DNA of 64,000 bases from Micropterus salmoides (GCF_014851395.1 NW_024041150.1:46166356-46230355), one strand, 5' to 3'; numbered from the stretch's first letter, positions 1 to 13,200 are shown. The notes: generated by a model from the sequence alone, not told the origin. Program-made: numbers and translations.

Positions 1-752
1 AAAAGGCCCGGTCACCTTTGGTTGTAAGGCGTGAGAAGGGGACTAAGAGGGGTTGTTGTGAAGATGACCTGAGCGACCTAGGCACATAATATGGAATTAG
101 CAGATCAGTAATGAATATTGGGGCTAACCCATTAAGGGCTTTAAAAACATAATAATAGAATTTTAAAATAAATTCTGTATTTTACCGGTAACCAGTGCAA
201 GTGAGACAAGACCGGAGTAATGTGTTGTCTATTCTTTGTTCCAGTTAAAAATCGAGCAGCTGCATTTTGAACCAATTGTAGTTGGGAAAGTGTTGAATGG
301 GTCAGCCCCTATACAGGGAATTACAGTAGTCCAGCCATGAGGTGATAAGCACATGTACTGTTTTCAGGTCTCTATGGGATAAAAATGGCTTCAATTTGGC
401 TATGGTTCTAAGCTGATAAAAAACTGGCTTTCACGACACTACTGATTTGCTTGTTGAAATTCAAAGAAGTATCCATAAAAACACCTAAATTCTTCACTAC
501 ATTGTGCAAGTTTGTAGTCAGGGGACCAAGCAGCTAATGACCAAATAGGAATAGGATTACCTCAGCCTTTGATATCAGTCAGACAGTTTAAGAGGTTCTT
601 CAGAGAGTAAGTGCTGTCAGGTGTAACAGGTATGTAAAACTGTGTATCATCTGTGTAACAATGATACAAAATAGCATTTGTCAAAAATAGTACCAAGAGG
701 AATCATGTATAGTGAAAATAAGAGAGGGCCTAAAATCGAGCCTTGAGGGATA
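1..752 (-). mobile_element. decayed L2/CR1-like LINE, reverse transcriptase region
   Basis: Read on the minus strand, this stretch resembles the RT motif B and downstream region of the LINE at 38734-42990. Shared landmarks in the plus-strand text include the 'gggctttaaaa', 'accagtg' and 'gcagctg' blocks, in the same order and with similar spacing. The region after the PQGS motif lies near 740-690, and sequence corresponding to the HWLP part of the C-terminal domain would fall off the left edge. No long ORF survives, so this is an old copy. It ends abruptly at the Penelope-like element that follows, which may have inserted into it. The assignment rests on comparison within the window; the exact clade is uncertain. 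Confidence 0.7.
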
Positions 753-754
753 CC

Positions 755-1354
755 CAACGAAGGTTAAAATCAAGGGCAACTGGACTTGGTTGAAGATACT
801 GGAAGACGTTTCGTCCCTCATCCAAAGGACTTCTTCAGTTCTGACTGACTGGCAGGGAAACACAGCTATTTAACCTCAGTGGGGTCGTTATCCCGGGTCA
901 TTGATACCGCTGGTTCGTTAGTGTTCCTTGTTGCTGTGACGACAGTCGTTACAGTCGTTAAGACTACCTGTGGCCAAGACTGAACGACCATCGTTGGTAT
1001 CTTCACCTGAGGCCAATAGGTTACGTTTGTTGAGTTTCCTGGGAAGTGATGAAAGGACAGCATTGTAAGTGGGGGATAAGTGGTGGCGTAGACCCCTTCC
1101 CCTGTTCAATGACGGCTTCTCCACCCTGCTGTAGATGCTTCCTTGACACCTCTTTCAAACCATCCATCTTCTCTGTCTAAAATGTGCACCTGGTGGTCCT
1201 CAAACGAGTGTCCTCTGTCCTTCAGATGTAAGTAGACTGCAGAGTCTTGACCTGAGGAGTTGGCCCTTCTGTGTTGAGCCATGCGTTTGTGTAGTGGTTG
1301 TTTAGTTTCCCCAATATACAGGTCTGTGCATTCCTCCTTCTCCTTCACATACAT
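755..1354 (-). mobile_element. Penelope-like element, 3' end with GIY-YIG endonuclease domain
   Basis: The minus-strand ORF at 1354-1106 reads CTDLYIGETKQPLHKRMAQH and continues with HILDREDGWFERGVKEA, the GIY-YIG nuclease signature found at the C-terminus of Penelope/Neptune-type retroelements. The frame breaks near 1125, and the following segment (minus ORF 1124-918) carries the conserved PSLNRGRGLRHHLSPTYNAV tail. The non-coding 3' end runs to about 755, ending in the sequence beginning ccaacgaaggttaaaat. Only the 3' part is present: the reverse transcriptase is missing, as in most 5'-truncated copies. The same 3' end recurs on the plus strand at 58044-58406 and as short inverted pieces at 7004-7083. 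Confidence 0.85.
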
Positions 1355-1540
1355 TTATATTCTCACATCTGAAGCTGCCCAGAAGAACCAGTATAACCAG
1401 TCTTCAGCTCTTGGCTTCAGTTTAACATTGTCTACACACATGTTCTGACAGTTGAGCAGCTCCAAAGTGACTGCCTTTACCTTGTGTCTCTGTCTCTGTG
1501 TGGACAGACATAATGTGAACTCTTCATGATTCCCCCACAG
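1355..1540 (+). other. intron or flank upstream of the first visible NLR exon
   Basis: No coding potential was recognised between the Penelope-like fragment and the acceptor tcccccacag at 1531-1540. The sequence is consistent with the end of an NLR intron. The first visible exon begins with a single base that completes a split codon, so at least one upstream coding exon is required. None was recognised in the first 1.5 kb, which is occupied by mobile elements. Confidence 0.5.
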
Positions 1541-1619
1541 AGTCCACCAGGAGAGCTCAGAGGTTCCCAGTGGTCAGTCTGCCCAGCAGCATCAAACACA
1601 CCTGGACTCCATATTTATG
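1541..1619 (+). CDS. NLR exon, N-terminal linker (RVHQESSEVPSG type)
   Basis: The acceptor is tcccccacag at 1531-1540 and the donor is GTCTGT from 1620. After one base completing a split codon, the frame reads VHQESSEVPSGQSAQQHQTH and then LDSIFM. This is the short linker exon that precedes the FISNA segment in teleost NLRC3-like proteins. It ends on a complete codon, matching the phase of the next exon. A longer ORF beginning with Met at 1526 is in another frame and is not used. Confidence 0.8.
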
Positions 1620-1781
1620 GTCTGTACATGTACAACAACTACTTTTCCATCTATTCTGTTCACAATAATCTCCACGCTGCACTTTTTAGACCAGTGGATT
1701 GTCAGTCTGTCCAACATGGATCTGATGTTTGGTTCCATGATTTGACTTTGATTGTGTCCTTCATATAATATTCTGTTCCAG

Positions 1782-2010
1782 CTGCTGGAGGAGAACATTG
1801 TCACTTTTGTGAAGAACGAGCTGAAGAAGATCCAGAAGGGTCTGAGTTCAGATTACCCAGAATGCTTTGAGAGTCAGAGGGAGGATGAGGAGGTGTTGGA
1901 CAGTGAGGATGAAGAGCAGAGGAGGAGCAGCAGAGAGGCATTTCTGAAGATCACACTGCACTTCCTGAGGAGAATGAAGCAGGAGGAGCTGGCTGAGCAT
2001 CTGCAGAGCA
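1782..2010 (+). CDS. NLR exon, FISNA N-terminal part
   Basis: The acceptor is ttctgttccag and the donor is GTAAGAGG from 2011. The exon reads LLEENIVTFVKNELKKIQKG, then an acidic stretch, then REAFLKITLHFLRRMKQEEL. This is the helical segment found directly upstream of FISNA in fish NLRs. It leaves one base (A) that joins GA at 2164 to form an Arg codon. No stop or frameshift is seen. Confidence 0.88.
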
Positions 2011-2163
2011 GTAAGAGGATTTCTCTAAAGATTTAAGCTGCTGGATAAACGGGACATTTACTGATGGCTCAACATATGGGGGGAAACATGTTTATATAAG
2101 GAAATGAAACTGTCACATGGACTTTATAAATCACTGATTGATCTGTTTTGTGTCTTCATTCAG

Positions 2164-3943
2164 GACTTGTTGCTCCAGTTTGTCAGCGTAAACTTAAATC
2201 TAAGCTGAAAAAGAAGTTCCAGTGTGTGTTTGAGGGGATTGCTAAAGCAGGAAACCCAACCCTTCTGAACCAGATCTACACAGAGCTCTACATCACAGAG
2301 GGAGGGACTGCAGAGGTCAATGATGAACATGAGGTCAGACAGATTGAATCAGCATCCAGGAAACCAGACAGACCAGAAACAACCATCAGACAAGAAGACA
2401 TCTTTAAAGCCTCACCTGGAAGAGATGAACCAATCAGAACAGTGATGACAAAGGGAGTGGCTGGCATTGGGAAAACAGTCTTAACACAGAAGTTCACTCT
2501 GGACTGGGCTGAAGACAAAGCCAACCGGGACATACAGTTCACATTTCCATTCACTTTCAGAGAGCTGAATGTGCTGAAAGAGAAAAAGTACAGCTTGGTG
2601 GAACTTGTTCATCACTTCTTTCCTGAAACCAAAGAAGCAGGAATCTGCAGGTTTGAAGAGTTCCAGGTTGTGTTCATCTTTGACGGTCTGGATGAGTGTC
2701 GACTTCCTCTGGACTTCCACAACAATGAGGTCCTGACTGATGTTACAGAGTCCACCTCAGTGGATGTGCTGCTGACAAACCTCATCAGGGGGAACCTGCT
2801 TCCCTCTGCTCACCTCTGGATAACCACACGACCTGCAGCAGCCAATCAGATCCCTCCTGGGTGTGCTGACATGGTGACAGAGGTCAGAGGGTTCACTGAC
2901 CCACAGAAGGAGGAGTACTTCAGGAAGAGATTCAGAGATGAGGAGCAGGCCAGCAGAATCATCTCCCACATCAAGACATCACGAAGCCTCCACATCATGT
3001 GCCACATCCCAGTCTTCTGCTGGATCACTGCTACAGTTCTGGAGGAGGTGTTGAAGACCAGAGAGGGAGGACAGCTGCCCAAGACCCTGACTGAGATGTA
3101 CATCCACTTCCTGGTGGTTCAGTCCAAACTGAAAATCATCAAGTATGATGGAGGAGCTGAGACAGATCCACACTGGAGTCCAGAGAGCAGGAAGATGATT
3201 GAGTCTCTGGGAAAACTGGCTTTTGAGCAGCTGCAGAAAGGAAACCTGATCTTCTATGAATCAGACCTGACAGAGTGTGGCATCGATATCAGAGCAGCCT
3301 CAGTGTACTCAGGAGTGTTCACACAGATCTTTAAAGAGGAGAGTGGGCTGCATCAAGACGAGGTGTTCTGCTTCGTCCATCTGAGCGTTCAGGAGTTTCT
3401 GGCTGCTCTTCATGTCCAACTGATCTTCATCAACTCTGGTGTCAATCTGCTGGCAGAAGAACAATCAACCTCCCAGAAGTCAGAGACACAGTTCTACCAG
3501 AGAGCCGTGGACAAATCCTTACAGAGTTCAAATGGACACCTGGACTTGTTCCTGCGCTTCCTCCTGGGTCTTTCACTGCAGACCAATCAGACTCTCCTAC
3601 GAGGCCTGCTGACACAGACAGGACATGGCTCAGAAGCCAATCAGGTGACGGTCAAGTACATCAAGAAGAAGATTGAAGAGACTCCCTCTGCAGAGAAAAT
3701 CATCAATCTGTTCCACTGTCTGAATGAACTGAAGGAACGTTCTCTAGTGAATCAAATCCAATGGTACCTGAGTTCAGGAAGACTCTCCACATATGAACTC
3801 TCTCCTGCTCAGTGGTCAGCTCTGGTCTTCGTCTTACTGTCATCAGAAAAAGATCTGGACGTGTTTGACCTGAAGAAATACTCTGCTTCAGAGGAGGTTC
3901 TTCTGAGGCTGCTGCCAGTGGTCAAAGCCTCCAAGAAAGCTCT
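2164..3943 (+). CDS. NLR exon with FISNA and NACHT ATPase domain
   Basis: This is the large single exon (1,780 bp) typical of fish NLRs. The acceptor is tgtcttcattcag and the donor GTAAGT. FISNA comes first ([20 protein letters not shown] region), then NACHT. Walker A is GVAGIGKT at 2454-2477. Walker B lies in [12 protein letters not shown] near 2667-2702, with the extended acidic DGLDE. The winged-helix/NAD-like region follows, including [15 protein letters not shown] near 3380-3418. NACHT ATPases bind ATP and drive oligomerisation. Every motif checked is intact and there is no internal stop over 592 codons. The exon ends in phase 2, matching the LRR exons. Confidence 0.93.
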
Positions 3944-4041
3944 GTAAGTGGGATTAATTCATCAATAACTACTCTGCTATCTTTCAACTGGAGAAAAAAA
4001 TAAATGTGTTTTTACTTGTTTCCTTCTTGTTGTCTCTCCAG

Positions 4042-4090
4042 AATGAGTCTGTGTAACCTCTGAGAGAGAAGCTGTGATCATGTGTGGCCT
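4042..4090 (+). pseudogene. relic LRR exon with in-frame stop
   Basis: After the acceptor-like gtctctccag the sequence starts like an LRR exon (MSLCNL, compare LSFCNLSEQ in the next exon). Splicing from 3943 would give TGA at 4061-4063, and homology to the 174-bp exon fades after about 49 bp. The exon must be skipped to keep the gene open. If included, it would end the protein directly after NACHT. The acceptor still looks usable. Confidence 0.65.
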
Positions 4091-4353
4091 GTATTTGATT
4101 ATCATTCAGACTCACACATTGTTCAGCACAACATATGAGCTTTGGCAGAGACGGAAAACCTTTTTCACGTTTTGATATTATGTCATTTTAATTACTGGTT
4201 GTCTGTTTATTCCTGATTCAGTCATGATTAGTTTCCACAACTCAAACGTGTTTAAATTAAAACAGCAAAGAAAAGATTATGTACGGTGTAGTGCATCACC
4301 AAAATCTCAGATTTAAAAACAAATGTTTGTCTTGTTGATTATTTACTCTCCAG

Positions 4354-4527
4354 ACTGAGCTTCTGTAACCTCTCAGAGCAAAGCTGTGAAACTCTGTCCT
4401 CAGTTCTCAGCTCCCAGTCCTCTGGTCTGAGAGAGCTGGACCTGAGTAACAACAACCTGCAGGATTCAGGAGTAAAGCTGCTGTCTGCTGGACTGCAGAG
4501 TCCCCACTGTACACTGGAAATCCTGAG
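4354..4527 (+). CDS. NLR leucine-rich repeat exon 1
   Basis: The exon is exactly 174 bp, phase 2 at both ends, between acceptor ttactctccag and donor GTCAGG. It reads [20 protein letters not shown] and then [20 protein letters not shown], a two-repeat unit of the RNase-inhibitor type. Joining CT from 3943 to A at 4354 restores a Leu codon. LRRs of this class form the curved ligand-recognition surface in NLRs. Confidence 0.9.
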
Positions 4528-4817
4528 GTCAGGATTAATTAACCCACTGAACTGATGACCATCTAAAATCTGATTTACATTGGTGAATAAACAGCTACTC
4601 TGTGATTATGTCTGCTGGTATGATTTGTCAAGGACCTTTAATTAAACTTCAGCATTAGTTTCCAGACTATAATCATTTCTAATAATAATAATTTTGTTAT
4701 TGAATTATGAAATGCCACACATGATTTTAAAGATGTGGCCTAAATTTGTATCTGAAACAAAAAGCACCCGCCTCTTGTCCTCAGATGGTTCCTGAGTGTT
4801 GGTTTGTGTGTTTGCAG

Positions 4818-4991
4818 GCTGTCAGGCTGTCTGATCACAGAGGAAGGCTGTGCTTCTCTGGCTTCCGCTCTGAGCTACAACCCCTCCCATCTGAGAGAGC
4901 TGGACCTGAGCTACAATCATCCAGGAGACTCAGGAGTGAAGCTGCTGTCTGCTGGACTGGAGGATCCACACTGGAGCCTGCACACTCTCAG
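4818..4991 (+). CDS. NLR leucine-rich repeat exon 2
   Basis: The exon is 174 bp, phase 2 at both ends, between acceptor gtgtttgcag and donor GTATGA. It reads LSGCLITEEGCASLASALSY followed by [20 protein letters not shown]. It is the last LRR exon before the 15.3-kb intron. Its final AG joins G at 20284 to make the Arg codon that precedes VEPAGVRW, so the phases agree across the minisatellite. Confidence 0.9.
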
Positions 4992-7003
4992 GTATGAAGA
5001 GGCCTTGCTGTAGCCACAGACAGTCAGTCTGATAGAGGAGCTTATTTTCGTTAATGGTGAATATGAATGTTTTGTGAACAGTCACACACGTAGGAAGTCC
5101 TTTTCCTTTGTTTAGAACAGAAACACTGGTTGAACATAAAAGGAGATCTTTGTGTTGGAGGTCTGCAAGAAGAACACATCAGACACAGAACGGCATAGAG
5201 AATCCGGTCGAATAAAAACACCCTTTGCACACTCCTGATCATATATAAAAAAGAAACACAGTTAAAAAAGTCAAAATAAGAAACAATTTAACTACGTAGC
5301 CTACTTAACCATGGTAGAAGCACAAATATCCAAAACACCTGAGTGAATAAGCAAAATCTGACAGGCAGAATGCTTTTATTCTGAAATGCTGCATGTGGAT
5401 ATGTAACATTAGCCTGCAGAAAACGAAACGGAACGGGCTCACAGAGAGCTGTTATCTGTAGTAGAAACATACAAAATGACAAATGAATAACATGTTAACA
5501 ACGTGTAGCTAAACGCTCCACTGCTGAAACACAGTGTGAGTTGACGCCAAACAAAATCGCAAAACACAGCCGCTGCCTGTTTAGGTTTGGCTGGGCCATT
5601 ATCCCAAATTATCTGAGGTAAAACTTGCACAACTCGGCAAAGATGTGGCTCCTAACAAATGCACAACTATTCTGTGCTCTACTAGGATCCAGTTATGGTC
5701 TCCATCCAGATAAACCTCAACAGATCTGAATCCTCAGCTGGTACTCTGAACTGATGAAACATGGCCTTGATGTTTGATTCATTTTCAATAGCTTCCATGT
5801 CATGTGACCCAGGGACTTCAAACCAAAGCTGAATTGTAGCAGTACTCTGGACAAATGAGACTATTTCGCTCGTATTTTAGCGCTTTTTCTATTTTCTATT
5901 AATATTTTATTAAAAATGTGGATTTATTTTCAATAGGTTCCATGTCATGCAACCCTTACTATTACTAACAAAGTCAAACAGCTTCCCTGTAACCATAGTA
6001 ACTAATCTCAGTCCTAACACACAGTGTGAGAGTGTTTGGTCAGATGTACGACTTAAGCCTGGTCCCCACCTTCACCAGCTTTTTAAACTTTGTCAAAAAA
6101 TACTTCATTAACTTTAGAAGAGTTTATTCCAATACAGGACAGATAAACCCGTCCAACATCCCTGCAGGTCGGAGTATTGAGTCAACCCTGTGGTCTGCAG
6201 ACAGCCTTATATATCCCCTTTTTTTAAGTTATGCATGCATAATCTGACACACAATTATGTTTCTTAAAGAATTACTACAAGAATAACATGTAGTGCAGTG
6301 CCTTTCATTAATACTTGGTTTCTTATAGTAATCTTGATCTGCTGGCTGTCTTCTACTTTCTGCTTATCATCTTTTTGACGTCTTCTATTCATCCTCTCTC
6401 TGTCGTCTTCTGTTCATCCTCTCTCTGATGTGAAAAGTTAAGCAAGAATTCCTTCAGTAAGTTCACTCGAAGCTCACACAGGCTGTAAGCATCAAAGGTT
6501 GGAAGTTGACAATCAAACCCTTAATCAGTAATTAAACATGCAGTCTTAATATCAGCAGACTGACACATCAGCAGTTCATCATGTAGTCATAACAACAGTA
6601 GATAACAGCAGACCAAAGCATGCACTTGTCACAGCAGATGTTGAACACCTGCAGCCTCTCCTGCTGTCATAAATCTACAGTAGATAACAGTTGAACAAGG
6701 CGTGCATAGTCTCGGTGTCTGCAGCCAATGCTGCCACTCAGGGATCTTAACCACAGTGAGCTTGTTTCTACAGTTCAGCACTTACAGGTAAAGACAAGAC
6801 ACACCTAGGTAAAAAGAAAATGACTAAGAATGATTAATAATTAATACTAATTAAGGATAAGATGATTATAAATTATGAAATAAGAATGATTTTTGATTTT
6901 TGACTGCACTTCTCCCCCTGTCTGTGTCCTAGGCATGCTGATCATGCTATTTTAACCCTAACTTGATGTCTATGAAGATTCTCAGTCATCCAGGTCATAG
7001 TTA
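4992..7003 (+). other. intron sequence before the minisatellite
   Basis: No coding exon was recognised. The stretch is A/T-rich and contains a 25-bp direct duplication (6379-6403 and 6404-6428, unit beginning cgtcttct). Two similar 'agataacag...gcatgca/cgtgcat' blocks lie near 6600-6710. The short ORFs here have no recognisable domain and I regard them as chance. Confidence 0.5.
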
Positions 7004-7083
7004 TCCAACGAAGGTTAAAATGAAGGGCAACTGGACTGAGCTCCAACCAAGTCCAGTTGCCCTTCATTTTAACCTTCGTTGGA
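7004..7083. repeat. inverted pair of Penelope-like 3' terminal sequences
   Basis: A perfect 33-bp arm at 7004-7036 (starting tccaacgaaggttaaaatga) is repeated inverted at 7051-7083, with 14 bases between. The arm is the same terminal sequence seen at the ends of the Penelope-like fragments at 755 and 58406. This is a minimal tail-to-tail remnant inside the NLR intron, capable of forming a hairpin. Confidence 0.85.
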
Positions 7084-7261
7084 ACCCTAACTTGACTTTG
7101 TGGAATAAGCTGGTGTCTTTTGTGCTGTGTGCTAGAGACAGGACATTCCTACTGTGATGGACTATATTGATGTATGTTTTGGAACAAGATTTTCACTAAT
7201 TCTGCTTCTACATTTTCCTTTGCTGCTGTTTTTGATGCTGCCTTGCTGTCTGATTCTGCTC

Positions 7262-10200
7262 CCAGAGCACACAAAGGAGCTATAGAGTCACACACACACA
7301 CACACTCAGAGCTATAGAGTCACACACACACACACTCAGAGCTATAGAGTCACACACACACACTCAGAGCTATAGAGTCACACACACACTCAGAGCTATA
7401 GAGTCACACACACACACACACTCAGAGCTATAGAGTCACACACACACACTCAGAGCTATAGAGTCACACACACACTCAGAGCTATAGAGTCACACACACA
7501 CTCAGAGCTATAGAGTCACACACACACACTCTGAGCTATAGAGTCACACACACACACTCAGAGCTATAGAGTCACACACACACACACTCAGAGCTATAGA
7601 GTCACACACACACACTCAGAGCTATAGAGTCACACACACACTCAGAGCTATAGAGTCACACACACACACTCAGAGCTATAGAGTCACACACACACACACT
7701 CAGAGCTATAGAGTCACACACACACACTCAGAGCTATAGAGTCACACACACACACACTCAGAGCTATAGAGTCACACACACACACTCAGAGCTATAGAGT
7801 CACACACACACACACACTCAGAGCTATAGAGTCACACACACACTCAGAGCTATAGAGTCACACACACACACTCAGAGCTATAGAGTCACACACACACACA
7901 CTCAGAGCTATAGAGTCACACACACACACTCAGAGCTATAGAGTCACACACACACACACTCAGAGCTATAGAGTCACACACACACTCAGAGCTATAGAGT
8001 CACACACACACACTCAGAGCTATAGAGTCACACACACACACACTCAGAGCTATAGAGTCACACACACACTCAGAGCTATAGAGTCACACACACACTCAGA
8101 GCTATAGAGTCACACACACACACACTCTGAGCTATAGAGTCACACACACACACACTCTGAGCTATAGAGTCACACACACACACTCTGAGCTATAGAGTCA
8201 CACACACACACTCAGAGCTATAGAGTCACACACACACACAGAGCTATAGAGTCACACACACACACTCAGAGCTATAGAGTCACACACACACTCAGAGCTA
8301 TAGAGTCACACACACACACTCTGAGCTATAGTCACACACACACACTCAGAGCTATAGAGTCACACACACACACACTCAGAGCTATAGAGTCACACACACA
8401 CACTCAGAGCTATAGAGTCACACACACACTCAGAGCTATAGAGTCACACACACACTCAGAGCTATAGAGTCACACACACACTCAGAGCTATAGAGTCACA
8501 CACACACACACTCTGAGCTATAGAGTCACACACACACACACTCTGAGCTATAGAGTCACACACACACTCAGAGCTATAGAGTCACACACACACTCAGAGC
8601 TATAGAGTCACACACACACACACTCAGAGCTATAGAGTCACACACACACACAGAGCTATAGAGTCACACACACACACACTCAGAGCTATAGAGTCACACA
8701 CACACTCAGAGCTATAGAGTCACACACACACTCTGAGCTATAGAGTCACACACACACACTCAGAGCTATAGAGTCACACACACACACTCAGAGCTATAGA
8801 GTCACACACACACTCAGAGCTATAGAGTCACACACACACACACTCAGAGCTATAGAGTCACACACACACTCAGAGCTATAGAGTCACACACACACACACA
8901 GAGCTATAGAGTCACACACACACACACTCAGAGCTATAGAGTCACACACACACTCAGAGCTATAGAGTCACACACACACTCAGAGCTATAGAGTCACACA
9001 CACACACACTCAGAGCTATAGAGTCAAACACACACACAGAGCTATAGAGTCACACACACACTCAGAGCTATAGAGTCACACACACACTCAGAGCTATAGA
9101 GTCACACACACACACTCAGAGCTATAGAGTCACACACACACTCAGAGCTATAGAGTCACACACACACTCAGAGCTATAGAGTCACACACACACACTCAGA
9201 GCTATAGAGTCACACACACACACAGAGCTATAGAGTCACACACACACTCAGAGCTATAGAGTCACACACACACACTCAGAGCTATAGAGTCACACACACA
9301 CTCAGAGCTATAGAGTCACACACACACACAGAGCTATAGAGTCACACACACACACACTCAGAGCTATAGAGTCACACACACACTCAGAGCTATAGAGTCA
9401 CACACACACTCAGAGCTATAGAGTCACACACACACACTCAGAGCTATAGAGTCACACACACACACACTCAGAGCTATAGAGTCACACACACACACTCAGA
9501 GCTATAGAGTCACACACACACACACTCAGAGCTATAGAGTCACACACACACACTCAGAGCTATAGAGTCACACACACACTCAGAGCTATAGAGTCACACA
9601 CACACACACTCAGAGCTATAGAGTCACACACACACACACTCAGAGCTATAGAGTCACACACACACACACAGAGCTATAGAGTCACACACACACACACTCA
9701 GAGCTATAGAGTCACACACACACACACTCAGAGCTATAGAGTCACACACACACACTCAGAGCTATAGAGTCACACACACACACTCAGAGCTATAGAGTCA
9801 CACACACACACACAGAGCTATAGAGTCACACACACACACACAGAGCTATAGAGTCACACACACACACTCAGAGCTATAGAGTCACACACACACACTCAGA
9901 GCTATAGAGTCACACACACTCACACTCAGAGCTATAGAGTCACACACACACTCAGAGCTATAGAGTCACACACACACACTCAGAGCTATAGAGTCACACA
10001 CACACACACTCAGAGCTATAGAGTCACACACACACACACTCAGAGCTATAGAGTCACACACACACACTCAGAGCTATAGAGTCACACACACACTCAGAGC
10101 TATAGAGTCACACACACACACTCAGAGCTATAGAGTCACACACACACTCAGAGCTATAGAGTCACACACACACACTCAGAGCTATAGAGTCACACACACA

Positions 10201-13200
10201 CTCAGAGCTATAGAGTCACACACACGCTCAGAGCTATAGAGTCACACACACACTCAGAGCTATAGAGTCACACACACACTCAGAGCTATAGAGTCACACA
10301 CACACACACTCAGAGCTATAGAGTCACACACACACTCAGAGCTATAGAGTCACACACACACTCAGAGCTATAGAGTCACACACACGCTCAGAGCTATAGA
10401 GTCACACACACACTCAGAGCTATAGAGTCACACTCACACTCAGAGCTATAGAGTCACACACACACTCAGAGCTATAGAGTCACACACACACTCAGAGCTA
10501 TAGAGTCACACACACACTCAGAGCTATAGAGTCACACACACACACTCAGAGCTATAGAGTCACACACACACTCAGAGCTATAGAGTCACACTCACACTCA
10601 GAGCTATAGAGTCACACTCACACTCAGAGCTATAGAGTCACACACACACTCAGAGCTATAGAGTCACACACACACACTCAGAGCTATAGAGTCACACACA
10701 CACTCAGAGCTATAGAGTCACACTCACACTCAGAGCTATAGAGTCACACTCACACTCAGAGCTATAGAGTCACACTCACACTCAGAGCTATAGAGTCACA
10801 CACACACTCAGAGCTATAGAGTCACACTCACACTCAGAGCTATAGAGTCACACTCACACTCAGAGCTATAGAGTCACACTCACACTCAGAGCTATAGAGT
10901 CACACACACACTCAGAGCTATAGAGTCACACACACACTCAGAGCTATAGAGTCACACACACACACGCTCAGAGCTATAGAGTCACACACACACTCAGAGC
11001 TATAGAGTCACACACACACTCAGAGCTATAGAGTCACACACACACACACTCAGAGCTATAGAGTCACACACACACACTCAGAGCTATAGAGTCACACACA
11101 CACACTCAGAGCTATAGAGTCACACACACACACTCAGAGCTATAGAGTCACACACACACACTCAGAGCTAGAGACTCACACACACACACACTCAGAGCTA
11201 TAGACTCACACACACACACTCAGAGCTATAGAGTCACACACACACACTCAGAGCTATAGAGTCACACACACACTCAGAGCTATAGAGTCACACACACACA
11301 CTCAGAGCTAGAGACTCACACACACACACTCAGAGCTATAGACTCACACACACACACACTCAGAGCTATAGAGTCACACACACACACACTCAGAGCTAGA
11401 GACTCACACACACACACACTCAGAGCTATAGACTCACACACACACACACTCAGAGCTATAGAGTCACACACACACACTCAGAGCTATAGAGTCACACACA
11501 CACACTCAGAGCTATAGAGTCACACACACACACACAGAGCTATAGAGTCACACACACACACACTCAGAGCTATAGAGTCACACACACACACTCAGAGCTA
11601 TAGAGTCACACACACACACTCAGAGCTATAGAGTCACACACACACACTCAGAGCTATAGAGTCACACACACACACACAGAGCTATAGAGTCACACACACA
11701 CACTCAGAGCTATAGAGTCACACACACACTCAGAGCTATAGAGTCACACACACACTCAGAGCTATAGAGTCACACACACACACTCAGAGCTAGAGACTCA
11801 CACACACACACTCAGAGCTATAGAGTCACACACACACACTCAGAGCTAGAGACACACACACACACTCAGAGCTATAGAGTCACACACACACACTCAGAGC
11901 TATAGAGTCACACACACACACTCAGAGCTATAGAGTCACACTCACACACACTCAGAGCTATAGAGTCACACACACACACTCAGAGCTATAGAGTCACACA
12001 CACTCACACTCAGAGCTATAGAGTCACACACACACACTCAGAGCTATAGAGTCACACACACACACACTCAGAGCTATAGAGTCACACACACACTCAGAGC
12101 TATAGAGTCACACACACACACACTCAGAGCTATAGAGTCACACACACACTCAGAGCTATAGAGTCACACACACACACTCAGAGCTATAGAGTCACACACA
12201 CACACACTCAGAGCTATAGAGTCACACACACACTCAGAGCTATAGAGTCACACACACACACTCAGAGCTATAGAGTCACACACACACACTCAGAGCTATA
12301 GAGTCACACACACACTCAGAGCTATAGAGTCACACACACACACACTCAGAGCTATAGAGTCACACACACACACTCAGAGCTATAGAGTCACACACACACT
12401 CAGAGCTATAGAGTCACACACACACTCAGAGCTATAGAGTCACACACACACACACTCAGAGCTATAGAGTCACACACACACTCAGAGCTATAGAGTCACA
12501 CACACACACACTCAGAGCTATAGAGTCACACACACACTCAGAGCTATAGAGTCACACACACACTCAGAGCTATAGAGTCACACACACACTCAGAGCTATA
12601 GAGTCACACACTCACACTCAGAGCTATAGAGTCACACACACACTCAGAGCTATAGAGTCACACACACACACAGAGCTATAGAGTCACACACTCACACTCA
12701 GAGCTATAGAGTCACACACACACACAGAGCTATAGAGTCACACACACACTCAGAGCTATAGAGTCACACACACACTCAGAGCTATAGAGTCACACACTCA
12801 CACTCAGAGCTATAGAGTCACACACACACACTCAGAGCTATAGAGTCACACACACACACTCAGAGCTATAGAGTCACACACACTCAGAGCTATAGAGTCA
12901 CACACACACTCAGAGCTATAGAGTCACACACACACTCAGAGCTATAGAGTCACACACACACACTCAGAGCTATAGAGTCACACACACACTCAGAGCTATA
13001 GAGTCACACACACACTCAGAGCTATAGAGTCACACACTCACACTCAGAGCTATAGAGTCACACACACACACTCAGAGCTATAGAGTCACACACTCACACT
13101 CAGAGCTATAGAGTCACACACACACACTCAGAGCTATAGAGTCACACACACACTCAGAGCTATAGAGTCACACACACACTCAGAGCTATAGAGTCACACA

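Noticed and set aside
1526..1768. 80-codon ORF starting MIPPQSPPGELRGS
   Set aside because: It overlaps the first NLR exon in a different frame. The in-phase VHQESSEVPSG frame matches the NLR family, so this is a shadow.
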